A DNA stretch of 64,000 nt from Budorcas taxicolor. Lineage: Eukaryota; Chordata; Mammalia; Artiodactyla; Bovidae. Position 1 is the stretch's first letter; every line of letters starts with the position of its first letter. The notes beneath the pieces are model-generated. The model was given only the letters and a program-made list of their open reading frames with translations. It did no database searches and was not told the origin of the DNA. Positions 1 to 12,594 of this stretch are shown here, in pieces. A program made the translations under genes and the position numbers. The stretch covers positions 49,835,272-49,899,271 of the forward strand of contig NC_068910.1 in the NCBI RefSeq assembly GCF_023091745.1. The letters are read 5' to 3'.

Positions 1-271
1 TAGATGACAAGCGTGGCCCTACTGATTCTTCCCACATGCCATGACTTTATAAGCTCACCAGTCACGTTTACAGTTAAACTATTTATTTACAGAGATCTGT
101 CATTCCTTTCTTCTCATAATCCCCCTGATTTGCTTCCATTTTCGACTGAGAAGGTTGATGCTGAGAGAGCAAGAGGAGAGGTCTCCAGGAGTTGCACTCG
201 TTCCCGTTTCCTCAGGAAACAGGAAGGATGGCAAGAAAGGAGACCCTCAAATGCCCGTACACAGAAGGACT

Positions 272-550
272 GTTGCTGCTGCTGCTGCTAAGTTGTCTTA
301 GTCATGTCCGACTCTTTGTGACCCCATAGACAGTAGTCCACCAGGCTCCCCCGTCCCTGGGATTCTCCAGGCAAGAACGCTGGAGTGGGTTGCCATTTCC
401 TTCTCCAATGCATGAAAGTGAAAAGTGAAAGTGAAGTCACTCAGTCGTGTCCGACTCCTAGTGACCCCATGGACTGCAGCCTACCAGGCTCCTCCGTCCA
501 TGGGGTTCTCCAGGCAAGAGTACTGGAGTGGGGTGCCATTGCCTTCTCCG
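272..550 (-). mobile_element. Bov-A2 SINE with target duplication
   Basis: A full-length dimeric Bov-A2 element. Its RNA-sense strand is minus, ending in an (AGC)n tail that appears as CTGCTGCTG at 272-291. A 13-bp target duplication with one mismatch flanks it (ACACAGAAGGACT at 259-271, ACACAGAGGGACT at 551-563). Confidence 0.92.
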
Positions 551-648
551 ACACAGAGGGACTAAGTCTTTTCATTTGTTTTTTCCCTTAGCGTGCTTCT
601 TACAGAGTGGGACCCTCAATACATTTGTCAGGCTAAGGAAAGGGGAAA

Positions 649-847
649 CATGCTGTGGCTCAGGTGGTAAAGAATCTGCCTGCCAAGCAGGAGATACGGA
701 TTTGATCCCTGGGTCAGAAAGACCCCCTGGAGAAGGAAATGGCTACCCACTCCTGTATTCTTGCCTGGAGAATCCCACGGATGGAGGAGCCTGGCAGGCT
801 AGAGTCCATGAGATCCAAAAGAGCTGGATGGGACTGAGTGAGCAAAC
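649..847 (+). mobile_element. Bov-tA SINE
   Basis: tRNA-Glu-like head (TGGCTCAGGTGGTAAAGAAT) followed by the BovB-derived tail ending GGACTGAGTGAGCAAAC. Confidence 0.9.
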
Positions 848-1895
848 AATTCCAGGAAAGGTTCAGGGCAGAACCAGGACAGGGAGCATTCCGTGAATAC
901 ATGAGAGTTTAGCATGCAAGGGGGTTCAGGAGGGGCCCAGTGGAAGTCCAGGAAGGTCCCATCCCAGGAGACATACAATAGTACTCTTGGAGCAAGACAG
1001 TCACTGTAGGTCACATATTCAGTGGTGACTGAGGATGACAGAGACAAGTCATGATGAGAACTCGAGGTCCGAGATAGTGAGATTTCAGAGTCCGGGTGTA
1101 GTGGTAGGTGACTTGGCCTGTGGTACCCAGAGTTGGGATGGGGGCGAGTTGGCCATGCCCTGGGATGGCTGTGCCCCAGCTGGTTCCAGCAGACCCTAAC
1201 TCAGAATACATCCTCATTCTTGGTGGTTGGGAGAGCACTCTGGGCTCACTCCATCCCTGAATCCAGGAAAGGCTCCACGGGCATGGCCCCCAACCCAGGT
1301 CGCAGGCACAAAAGATGTGGAGACAGCACAGCGCAGTCTCTGTCGCACCACCATCACGCATGCGCAGCCCACTGCCCAGGTGTTCTCAAACCCCCTTAAA
1401 ACCTCTGTGACTTAGAGCCAGGGTGAGAACTTGGTACCCCTCCCCCACAACATAACTCGGAGCTACAAAGGTAGCACTTCTGGTTTTCTCTGTATCATGC
1501 TACTGGGGCATCCTGGGAAACACAACCTCAAGATGCGATTATTTTTATCTTCTCTTCCACAAGCCCTCCTTCCTTCTTTAAATTTCTTAGTCCAGGGCAG
1601 ATTTTTCTTCTTTAAAGGGAAGAGAAAAAATCAGGAGATTCTGAATGCCTGGTCCATCGGCAAGAAGAGCAAACAGCCTGGAGAGGAACAGCCTAGCACA
1701 TCCCTGGGACCCTGAGTTCAATCTCCAGGATCAGCTCCATCGCCCAAGGAAAATAGTGCCCTGAGGACTTTGGGGCTGACTATAAGCAGCACTATCCAGG
1801 ACCTACCCAGATAATCTGACCATGTCCACACATCTCCAACAACTGACAAAATCAATTAAGTAGAACCGTACAAAATTGCTAGCAGTTCTACCAAT

Positions 1896-2046
1896 TACAT
1901 CTCAGAGGATGATTGGATGGCATCACTGACTCAATGGACATGAGTTCAGGCAAACTCTGGGAGATAGTGAAGGACAGGGAAGCCTGGCACGCTGCCAGTC
2001 CATGAGGCCACAAAGAGTCGGACATGACTTAGCGACTGAACCACAA
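1896..2046 (+). mobile_element. BovB/Bov-tA 3' end fragment
   Basis: About 150 bp match the last part of BovB (GGATGGCATCACTGACTCAA through AGTCGGACATGACTTAGCG), with several substitutions. Confidence 0.8.
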
Positions 2047-3197
2047 CTTACTTTAAAGGGGAAGTTCAACAATTACCTTAAAAGGGAAATTTCATATGGC
2101 TCAACCTAGCACTATCTTGGATAATACCCCCTACTCTGTCTCTACACTAACAATAGTTAATCGAAGTAGGCATAGTAAAAATTAAGCGTCCTCATTCCCA
2201 GTCCTCAGCCACCAGTTGGCAGTTTCCAGCAAGGGCACAGGAAAGGATGCCCTTGTGGCATCATTTTTCTGTTAATTTCCTACAGCAACATAAACTGAGC
2301 TCAGCTTGACAATACCGCTGCTTTTGCCTCAGACAAATGTTTATAGGGTTTTCCCCAGCACCCATCAAGCCCATGCAGGAGCAGAACTTTCTCAAAGCCA
2401 CTTGTCTCCTTAAGAGCCTTCGGGAGCTCCTTATTATCATCTCTGAGGGTCAAACCCAAACTCTTCAGCTTGACATGGAAGGTGCTCCCTCTTCCAGCGG
2501 CACCTCACCCATCCCAACCCCACTCTACCTGGGTAGGGGATAGATGGGCCCCTGGGCAGAGCAGCTGGAGTTTGTCAAATGGAGTAAAATTGAAGCTTTG
2601 TTTTCCACAGACGCTCCAAGCACAAAGTTAATGGCAGGAGCTGAGCTCTGCTGGAGTAAAGAGAAAAGAGGTCTGCTCATGAGGTCAGAGAAAACTCCCC
2701 AACTGCACATGCACAGGAAGGCTCCTCAGGGGTCAAAAACAAGGGCGTGCCATCTCGTAATAAGTGTCATCAAACCTCCCACTGGCCTCTGCGCTGGAAT
2801 CCATCTTGGCAAAAAAGCTGCTCATACATCAGGCGGGGGGTGGGGGGCGGGGGGCGCTGGAAGGGTGGGTCCAAAACAGGTCAGGTGTAGGAAAAGAAAT
2901 GAAATAACTGGCCAAAGGTAAACAAAGATCCAGAAGGACTGCCTGATACATGTGATTTAACTGCCTCTTTATTGCATTCTTCCTCACTGGGGAGGGCGCC
3001 CATACCCCTTCTCTCCGGGTTGTATTTCTGCCTTGCTTCAGTCTTAAATAAACATAATGTTTCTCTGTGTGCTCTCCCACATGCTATACTGTATCTCTGA
3101 TAATAAGCTTTGTACCTGTTTTTACAGTTTTTGCACTTTGAGAAATTCCTCTTTCAAACATGACAAGAGTGAGGGGAACTTTGTTTCTAGCCTTTTG

Positions 3198-3288
3198 CCC
3201 CCGATGGACTAGCGGCTAAGGTTCCGGCTGTTCATCCAGGCTACCCAGGTTCAGGTCTTGGGCAGGGAACTAAGATCTCTCTTCAGGA
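3198..3288 (+). mobile_element. Degenerate CHR-type tRNA SINE
   Basis: An old copy with the GGACTAGCGGCTAAG and GGGAACTAAGATC landmarks of CHR SINEs. It is strongly diverged. Confidence 0.5.
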
Positions 3289-3929
3289 TGGTTCACTGCT
3301 GTCTCTCTGAGGTGGCATCCTCACTCCTCCCACCCATCCAAACCTCACCATCATGTGAGACCTAAGACCCGCATCCACCACCACACCCTCCCTGACCTCA
3401 CAAGTTCAGTCACCGCTCCCTCTTCTGAAGCTCTGTTCATTCATTAAAACAACGTTTCACATGAATGCTTGAGGCCCTTCCTTCTGCACACCTCAGCTCA
3501 CTGTTACTTCATCTTCAAAGGTGTAAATATTCCCCCTCTCAACTAAACTCAGCCTCATCAAAAGCAGAGACCATGGATTATGCAAATTCCCTTCCTCTGT
3601 CCCAGGATATATAATAAGCATGTGAGACTGGGGAAACCCGTTTCCAGTACTAACTTCAGCATGCATATCAGGTCTCAGGCTTCCGGCTCTCCTTGCAAAT
3701 AATTGAGAGTTTCTAGTTTCCGCACTGGTAGACATCCCACAACAGACCTTAACTAGATGAAACAAGTGAGGTGAAAGAAAACACGGTCACAGACATCCAC
3801 TGACTACCAGGAAATGTGACAAGGTAGCGTTTGCCAAGGACAGATGATACAGGGAGGGAAGAGGAGTGTATTTCTTCAGAGTTTTGTGAAGCTTCCTTTC
3901 CGAGTTGCACAAAGAATGTGAACACGGGG

Positions 3930-4062
3930 CCAGAAGCTCTCATTTAAATCCTGGTCCTACCAGGCTCAGAGTAGCTGTGTGACCTTGGGAACACTATGTG
4001 ACCTCTCTGAGCCCTCTTCCACGTGGACTAACTCTGGCACCTCACCTCTGCATGCTGTTTGG
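3930..4062 (+). repeat. MIR SINE fragment
   Basis: Contains the MIR core pattern (TAGCTGTGTGACCTTGGG, then GTGACCTCTCTGAGCC). Confidence 0.75.
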
Positions 4063-4682
4063 CATAGAGTGGGCTTTCCTCTCCAACAGATCAGGTCTCA
4101 TAACCTTCGGTTTCCTCCCAATTCACATACATGTCAAGGGCGAAGAGGACATGATGCTAAATGTGACTCGGCAGGGTGAATTTGTCATTTAAGTAGTGAC
4201 TGAAACAGAAAACCAGTAGGAACAGGATATTAAGAGAAACACCCGGGCAGATCTAAGTATCCGGCTCCTGTGGGTAGATAAACTTCCTGCTCACTGATCC
4301 TAGGAGTCTCTGACTGGTCTGAGCCAATAAACTCAGTAACTGCAAAAGCATTTTGCTGTTATTACCTCTGATGGGTTTGGCTCCAAGCAACTGTGCCTCC
4401 TCGCTACTGCCACAACTCAGATGAAATAACGTAACCTCGTTCCACAAGGGTCAGCCCTACATTTGCTACCAAAATGACTGGAATTCACACGAACCCAGTT
4501 TCTTAGCCAATCATTTATCATTATTTTGTCCAGGCTGCTAATCATCACGTTTAGGGTCAAGGAAAAAAAAAAAAACACAATGAAAATATACTGCTAACAT
4601 GAATCTTTTACTTATATCCTTTCATGAGAAGAAAAGGAGTGTACCACTTCCTAGTCATTTTTTAAAAATGCGGTACATTTGT

Positions 4683-4811
4683 CTTTATTGATTTATTTTT
4701 GGCTCTGCTTCTGAGGCACGTGGGATCTTAGTTCCCCAGCCAAGGATCGAACCCAAGCCCCCTGCCTTGGAAGCACTGAGTCTTAACCACTGGATCACCA
4801 AGGAAGTCCCT
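4683..4811 (-). mobile_element. CHR-type tRNA-Glu SINE
   Basis: Antisense copy with GGGATCTTAGTTCCCCAGCC, ATCGAACCC and the end AAGGAAGTCCC. Confidence 0.88.
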
Positions 4812-4911
4812 TCCTAATCATTTTTAACCATAACCCATAGGTCTAAATTACACCACAAAGAAAAACTATGCCTAAGGTCAGCATCCACTTTGGAATTCTC
4901 GCCTTGGCTCC

Positions 4912-5169
4912 TATGCTGCTAAGTCACTTCAGTCGTGTCCGACTCTGTGCGACCCCATAGACAGCAGCCCACCAGGCTCCCCCGTCCCTGGGACTCTCCA
5001 GGCAAGAACACTGGAGTGGGTTGCCATTTCCTTCTCCAATGCATGAAAGTGAAAAGTGAAAGGGAAGTTGCTCGGTTGTGTGCGACTCTTAGCGGCCCCA
5101 TGGACTGCAGCCTACCAGGCTCCTCCATCCATGGGATTTTCCATGCAGAAGTACTGGAGTGGGGTAACA
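4912..5169 (-). mobile_element. Bov-A2 SINE
   Basis: Dimeric Bov-A2 in the same orientation as the copy at 272, with TGCTGCTAAG at the left (tail) end and both monomers present. Confidence 0.92.
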
Positions 5170-6504
5170 TACTAGAAAAAGAAATAGGAGAATCATACCT
5201 AAGTTGCTATAGGACATAAATAATACATGATCACTCTTTAACCATTTACAAATTCTGAGTATTAAAAGAAATGGAATTTGGTGTTTTAAAACATCTGGTT
5301 AATAAGCAATGCAACAAAAAAGTCCATGCAATGCATCGAATGACATGGACTCTTCCTTCCTAACAGGGAAGCTCCACTTGAAATTCTTTCCCTTTATCAA
5401 CCTCTTATTCCTTGATGGTGTCAACAGACTGATTACTGGGGGCCTCAGTAGGCAGGGCCAAGAGACGATTCACTTCCATTCGTCTATGGGAGAGGGAGCA
5501 GAATTGGCTGAAGTCATTTTCCTCTTCACTTAGTAATCATTTGTCCTGGGAGTTTTCCAGGAGCTGTTTGGGAACAAACTCATTTTGCTCATATGCAAAT
5601 CTGAGGCAGGAGAAACATTTGCGAACTTACATTTGATTATGCAAACATCCCAAGGAGGGTTTTCCTAAACGAATAAAAAATTGGAACACAGCCTTTTACT
5701 AAGCCTAGTTACTGTTTCGTAACTAGGAAGCCTGGGCAATGTCTGTATTGATCAAAGCCGGGAAAATTAACAAGGGTAAGGTAATAAAATGCTGCTATTT
5801 ACTGTCTGTCATCACCGATGACACTCTAATGTCGTCGCTAATTAATCTTTATTACCAACAGGACATCAGGAACAGAGTAATTAGCAAGACTTTCTCCTGC
5901 TCTCATCTCAGAAAAGTCCCAGGTTTGGGGTTCTCTCTTATCTGCTAACCTTCTTGTGCCAGTCCCAAGTGCCTCCCAGCATGTTGGCACAAAAGCTCTC
6001 TAGGGACTCTGGGTGACAGATGTTTGCCAGTCCTTGTTAGAACAGATGTCTGATATATTTTTCCCAAGGTACTCATTGATTTAATGATGACATTTACTGT
6101 CCCAGCTACCTTGAAATTGTGATGCATATTATGCGGTACCTCTGTTGTTTACAAGGGGATTCTAAAGTGAACCAGCGTACGTGTCTTTCTTCATTTTAAA
6201 TCTCATCTCTGACCCCCTCAATATCTCTCATCCTCACCCCCTCAGTTTTCTGGCTCACCCTGATCTGGTCCCATTTCATCAGCACCTCACAGTTCCCGCT
6301 TTCTTCTCTGCTAGCTTTATTTTGTCTGAAGAATCCTCCTGCTTATGCAAGCCAGAAGGTATTTTCCTCTCTCCTCAGACGTCCCAGGTCATCCCAAGAC
6401 AAAAAAGATCCAGGACTGAAGTGTGAACTTTTCCCTGTTGTCACTGACCTGCTTCCTTTGAGCATCCTGCTAAAGTGGTAAAACCAGCGGCTCCCATTCG
6501 GCAG

Positions 6505-6663
6505 GGCTTCTCAAACGCTAACTGTGACACCCCCAGGGACCATGTTAAAATGCAGATCCTAATACAGTCAGTCCAGGTGGAGGGTGGGGCGAGATTCTGC
6601 AGCTCCAACAAGGTCCCCAGGTGAGATAATGCTGCTGGCCCCTGGACCACACTTTGAGAAGCA
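6505..6663. mobile_element. MER5A-like hAT (Charlie) MITE
   Basis: A non-autonomous DNA transposon remnant with matching inverted ends (GCTTCTCAAAC at the left, CTTTGAGAAGC at the right) and the TTAAAATGCAGATCC core. Confidence 0.75.
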
Positions 6664-6813
6664 CAGCTATAGGCCTAAGCTATAGAGAGAAACTACAGGA
6701 AGGGGGCGCAGCAGAAGTGGACAAGGTAGGGCCCTGGGAACACCCTAGCAGCCAGGGGACAGCAAAGCAGAGGGAAGTGAGGAGTGAATCACGAATGGAG
6801 GAAGAACCGGAGC

Positions 6814-6905
6814 CCTGGTGCACCTGAGTATCCTGAGGATGCTCATCCTGGTGCACCTGAGGATGAGGTGACATCCTCCCCAGGGGGGACCCTGAGGATG
6901 CTGGC
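6814..6905. repeat. Degenerate minisatellite with GAGGATG units
   Basis: The motif CCTGGTGCACCTGAG recurs at 6814 and 6847. CTGAGGATG occurs four times within about 75 bp, with unit lengths of about 28-33 bp. Confidence 0.6.
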
Positions 6906-7671
6906 TGACGTCCTGTGAGAACAGGAGGGGCCGCTGGGACCCCATGCTGGGCATTAATATTAATGCGACCTCATTTGCTCCCAGGCTGGTGAGCTTCAGA
7001 TATCTCAGTAGCCACGACAAATAACCTCTCCACCCGCGGTTTGTCCAGATGAACCCTTCTCCAGCCTTCTGCTCATTCCATCGCACGAAGCCTTCACGGT
7101 CCTCTTTTTGTCCGCTGCTCTGTGTCCCACTGTGTCCCTCCATCGGTCCTTCTCTGTGACATCCAATGCCAGTTGGCTTTGACCGACGCTTCCGCTGGGG
7201 ATAGCTTCTCTTTCAGGCTGACCCCTGGGTTTAATGTTTCTTCCAACACTCCCCAGCTCACCCACGTCTGGGGTATCACCTCTCACTCAGTAAAATTACA
7301 AGAGGGCACAGCTCCCAGGGAGGGTTGTGGTTTCCTATGACCTGGATTTTTAATCCCGATTTGGGGCAGCTCAGAGATTCACAATAACCTTGACTGGGGC
7401 TGGGGTTTTGCTTCTCTCAGGACTGTTCAAGGAGGCTCAAGGGGGTGCGTTTATTTGGAAAGGGAGAGCTAAACTACATCCCACCTTGGGACCCGTCTCC
7501 AGCTGACTTGATCCTGCCAGACTTTGTATTTTCCTTCTTCTGTCTGGTGATCACACCACAAAGCCTTCGCCGGCCCACTGGTCTCTACCCACCTGCATCA
7601 GAACAACATTCAAACACTGGGCTAGACAGAGCTTTACCGTACTCCATCCCTATGGGTGAGGAGCAGTAACC

Positions 7672-7790
7672 GTTCTTTATTTCTGCCACACTCCACGGCA
7701 TATAGGACCTTAGTTCTGACCGGGGATAGGACCTGCACCCCTGCCTTGGAAGCACAGAGTCGTAACTACTGGACCACTGGGGAAGTCCCT
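7672..7790 (-). mobile_element. CHR-type SINE
   Basis: Antisense copy. It shows GGACCTTAGTTCTGACC and ends GGACCACTGGGGAAGTCCC. Confidence 0.82.
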
Positions 7791-8016
7791 GTGGCAATCA
7801 CTCTAAAAGCAATGCCTCCATTGTCTTTTTTCTAGAGAGATGAGCATACCTTACTCATTTCTGCATCTCTGTGCTCTGGTTGGATGGATCTCAGAATGAT
7901 GTAAAGACACTTGGTATATCTGTACCATCCACCAGCACCTCCCTGTTCACTCTCATCCCTCATTATCAGACGCATATCTGAGGGGCAGGCACAGACCTCC
8001 ACTATCCATTACTGGG

Positions 8017-8145
8017 AATTCTCTGGTGGTCTACTGGTTAGAATTCTGTGCTTTCACTGCCAAGGGCGATGGTGCAATCCCTGGTAGGGGAACTAAGGCC
8101 CCACAAGCTGCATGGCACAGCCCAAAACACAAAAACCAAAGACCT
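8017..8145 (+). mobile_element. CHR-type SINE
   Basis: Sense copy: TCTGGTGGTCTACTGGTTAG head, GGGGAACTAAGGCCCCAC body and an A-rich tail. Confidence 0.85.
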
Positions 8146-8596
8146 GCCATTACTGTAAACACAGAGGAAGCAAAGAGTTTGTGGATTTTTAGAAAGTAGT
8201 TTTTAAACGATTTTGACTTCTCTGTAAGACAACCTCCATGTGCAACGTATAATTATTTTTTTTTCATGTAAATGTCCTTTATTATTGATAAAAACAAAGT
8301 TTGATTCAGTCTGCAACGTATAATTAAATAGCAAGCAAGTAAAATGATTCAAGAGTAAATGTTCCAAAAATATATATAGTTTTCATTCATATATAGGAGA
8401 AATGACACATTTGAAAAACACTGGGGCTGCTTATGTACAATAATAATAAAAGGAATATGATGAATAATTTTGAGCCAATAAATAAGACAACTTAATGAAA
8501 TGGGTGGATTCCCTGAAAGAGACATGTTACCAAAGTTCACTCAAGAAGAAATAAATACCCTAAGTAGCTCCACTGTGCTATTTACCTGAGGTTTAT

Positions 8597-8719
8597 GTTA
8601 TTTTTCTTGGCTGTGCTGCACTGCATTCGGGATCTTAGTTCCTTGAGTAAAGATCAAATCCACGTCCCCTGCATTGGATTCTTGGAGTCTTTAAGCACTG
8701 GACTACCAGGGAAGTCCCT
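8597..8719 (-). mobile_element. CHR-type SINE
   Basis: Antisense copy with GGGATCTTAGTTCCTTGAG and ACTACCAGGGAAGTCCC. Confidence 0.85.
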
Positions 8720-8979
8720 ACCTGAGGTTTAGATACACCAGACTGAGGAAGAACTTTATATAAATATTTAAGGTATGGTCATTACATGATTGGTTGGATT
8801 TACTGGTAAAAATTCTCAGAAATTGCTTATATGGAAATATTCATCTTTTGTAAACAAAAGCAATGTCATGGATCAATCTAAGAAAGATACAAAGAAGGTT
8901 CTTAAGAAGGACCATGTGCTGAAGGGAAAGGCCATGTAGGTGAAAAATCTGTGGGTATCAGAATTAAAAGAGCCAATAG

Positions 8980-9110
8980 TCCAACACCCTCAATTTTTAG
9001 ATATGACTGTAGACCAGAGAGGTTAAGCAATTAGCCCAAGCCCCACAGCCAGCTAGTAAGAACTGAAGCACTGCTCTTCCACAGACCCTGAATCTTTCTG
9101 AGCAACAGTT
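8980..9110 (+). repeat. MIR fragment
   Basis: MIR-like segment (AGAGAGGTTAAGCAATTAGC, CCACAGCCAGCTAGTAAG). Confidence 0.65.
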
Positions 9111-9826
9111 CAGACAGGTTTGGGGGAGTCATTTGTAACCATGGAATAAAGCAAAACTCATGGGGTCAGCCAGAGGAAACAAAGCAGGACTCAGACTCAT
9201 CAACAGGCAACAATGCCTAGGCAGAGCAGCCTCCGTTTAACTCTGCTCCAGTTATTAAGCCAGCCAACATCCCAACTGGGCAAAATAATGTCACCCAGTG
9301 TTCCTGCAACTGGCAATAAGCAAGTGAGCCCTGATCCCTGTAGACAGGATGAGCTAAAAAAAAAAAAAACAAAACAAAACCTCCCCAAAGTGAATTAAGA
9401 TTCCAAACAAAGAAGAATGATGCTGGGGGAAAGCAGATTAAGGTACAACCTCTTCTTCCTTTAGGGAATTAACACTGGAGTTGGTTTTCCTCTCATTGGA
9501 AGGTAGGGAAGTCACATTGCAGGGACTCTGACTGCATCCAATAGGAATTTAATACTATAGAGCTCCAGCCCAGTGCCCAACCCAAGTATCAGAGCCACAA
9601 GGGTCCTCAACTGCACCTCTGCTGGCAGAGTACCTGGTGCTTCTCACTGCCGAGGGAGCCTGCACGGCCAGCACCAGCCCCACCTCCCAGGAGACGGGAG
9701 GTAAAGATGGTAACAAGATGACAGGCAGAAGGTCACCTACACAGAGTAAGCACTCAATACCTCATAGTTAAATCAGATTGACAACAGCGGCACCAAAGCA
9801 ACAGCTCTCCTTCTAAGAAGACGATC

Positions 9827-10025
9827 TCAGGACTTCCCTGCTGGTCCAGTGGCTAAGACTCTGGGCTCCCAATGCAGGCGGCCCATATTCACTCCCTGAT
9901 TGGGGAACGAGAGGCCACAGACTGCAACCAAGAGTTGGCTTGTCGCAACGAAAGATCCCGCATGCCACAACCAGACTGAAGATTCTGCAGGTCACAACTT
10001 AGATCCGATGCAGCCAGATAAACAA
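9827..10025 (+). mobile_element. CHR-type SINE, long form
   Basis: Head GACTTCCCTGCTGGTCCAGT, then the longer 3' part with repeated GCCACAACC/GATTCTGC segments and an AT-rich end. Confidence 0.85.
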
Positions 10026-10851
10026 ATATAGATGTAAAAATGCCAGTCTCAGTGAGTAGAAACTTACATGGTTCCCTCAAACAGCCCCACTGCCACATCT
10101 AGGCCTTTTGAGAGCACCATTTACAAATACTTTTCACAAAGGCTGCTTCCTTCCTAGCCTTAATAGAGGTAAACCTTGGCGGCTCTGGCTTCTCCATTTG
10201 GGGTTAAGCTTCTTCAGGCTCCCTTGTAATGCCGTCTCTTGACACTTGCCCAAAAATACGTGATTTGCAGGGATGAAGCCTGTTAAGTAAATGGGCCTTG
10301 CCTGGCAAGATTCCAAACATCCAGCCCTGATGGCAAGCTTGTGGCAGACTGTCCGTAAACAGGTATTGCAGGAATGAACCTAACAAATCCATAGTCGTTT
10401 TTAGGAAAACAGCCTAGCAGTCGAGTTCACAATTCTCAGAATGGGCCAGGTGATCAAGGCAATCCTGTACTCAGGATTTTTTTTTATCTGTTTCTGCCCC
10501 CGAATCTACTGACAGCTCCTCAGTCATGGATGCTGCAAGTGCCCACTCAGACGCCCTTACCAGGCGGCAGCTGCCACCTGCCATCTCTTCTGATTGATGG
10601 GGACGGGAAGGGTACAAAGACAGGGCCCTTACCCCACAGGGAGACCAGCTCCTTGAGGCAGTGCAAGCCCCATCACTCCCAGCTGAGACCACATCCTTGC
10701 TTAGCTGCATCCCTTGCTCACCTTATTCCCCCACCTCCTTCTCCTGTCAGCCCTCCCGCCAAAGTCACCTGCACAGAAATCCCTACCTCAGGGTCCGCTT
10801 CCAGGGAACATAGGTCCCCACCACTGCCCCAAATTATGAGAGATCTTTACA

Positions 10852-10984
10852 TTTTGTTATTTTATTTTGAGGGTAGAACCACATTGCAAGGCATGTGGGA
10901 TATTAGCTCCCCGACCTGGATTGAACCCTCACCCTCTGCAGTGGAAGTGTGGAGTCCTCACCACTGGACCGCCAGGGAAATCCT
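10852..10984 (-). mobile_element. CHR-type SINE
   Basis: Antisense copy with GGCATGTGGGATATTAGCTC and GGACCGCCAGGGAAATCC. Confidence 0.87.
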
Positions 10985-12302
10985 GAGAAGTCTTTCAATT
11001 TTAAAATAAGAATGAGCACTAAGCGCTTTGTGTTTGGTGGCATTTTTCAAAATTCCTACGTAGAAGGCATTCCTTCTCTCACGTTTCATTAAAAACAAAA
11101 GGCAATTAGGATAAAAATCCACCATGCATGTTTTTTCCCTCGGTGAACATCCTCACTTAAGAACACTTGACACCCACACGTGGTGTGTATGACCATAGGG
11201 AACAAGCTGAGACAAAAGAGGCCCAGTCTGCCTCCGAACCCATCCCTCCCCACCTAGACACAAACGCTCCACTTGCCTTTCTAGAAAAACCCCTTAGCAA
11301 GGGCACCTACTTTGTCCTCTGATGAAGAAAGCACAGGAAACTTACAGCACCAGGCAGCCGCTGATGTCTTTGCTCCGTACTAGAGACAAAGCAACTGGAA
11401 AAAAAACCAGTAACTGACAAACCTTCCTGAGGACACGGAACCCGCAGGGGTCTTTCCACTGGGTCTCAGACTTTTTACTTATCCCCCGTTTCTCCTTAAT
11501 GCAGGTGTGGATTCCTGTTTTTCTTTCACGCTACAGGTCTGCTTTGGCAAAGACAGGCTTCAAAACCAGCAAACCATAATAAAAACAAACAAACAAACAA
11601 ACAAAACCCCCAGCAAACCTCCTCAGTTTTACTGTTCTTGTAGAAAATGAGCAACACCTGGGAATTCTAAATTTAATATTAGTGGCATTAAAGAGAAAGC
11701 ACTCGAGGTTCTAAAAGCTGCTGCACAGCACACATAACCTTGCACTTGGGCACTTCCTCATAATTAGTTTGCTGGGGAGGTCTGCCACCCCTAGGCATCG
11801 CTTGACTCCAAATTCTACAAAGAAAAAGGAGCTTCCATCTAGCTCCTTTTTTCTTTTTAAATTAACATTTCCATGATTTTGGTTTTCTTAACTCAAACAC
11901 AGTAAATAAAATAAAAGGACTCCTTCCATTTTGTTTTACTTTAACCAGTCTGACCTGTCAGGTCTGTCTTGATTGTCAATGCCAGTGGCCTCTGATGGTA
12001 TCTTTTATTATCCAGACTCAAAATAAAAACAGATTATTACCAACAAGGGTCAGTCATCAAAGGGAGGACTGTGATGTTGGAGCTACTGATGTCTAAGACC
12101 AGTTAGAGACACCTACAAGCGACTTTCAAATTCTTGAGAGACGATGTCTCAAAGAGAAAACACAGTGACCCCAAGCTATTTGTCTCACAGCACCTGTAAC
12201 TCTGTGCTTAGACCGTGGGTGGGCTCCGATGATTCCTACCAAATGCCCAGTTCCTTTGTACACGTTTTCTCTCTATCCCTCCTTCGCTCCCTGAATTTTT
12301 TC

Positions 12303-12427
12303 CTTTTTTTTTTTTTTGACCATACCTCGCAATATGTGAGTTCTTAGTCCCCCAGCCAGGGATTCAACCCGTGCCCCTTGCAATAGAAATGTGGAGTCCT
12401 AACCACTGGACTGCTCAAGGGAAGCTC
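12303..12427 (-). mobile_element. CHR-type SINE
   Basis: Antisense copy starting at a T-run (its A tail), with GTTCTTAGTCCCCCAGCC and an altered end, ACTGCTCAAGGGAAGCTCC. Confidence 0.82.
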
Positions 12428-12594
12428 CTTGAGTTCATTTCAACTCTAGCATATATCCATTTCTTTATTCAGAGCCACTTAAGGCAATTAGGGCACAGGG
12501 AATCTAATGAAAGTTTTCTGTTTTTCACTTCAGAATACAATTAGCTAGTGGTCAACTATAAGGCCAACATTTTTAACTTACATATATTTATATT

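Noticed and set aside
276..291. CTG repeat tract as a disease-type triplet expansion
   Set aside because: It is the short (AGC)n tail of a Bov-A2 SINE, not in a gene.
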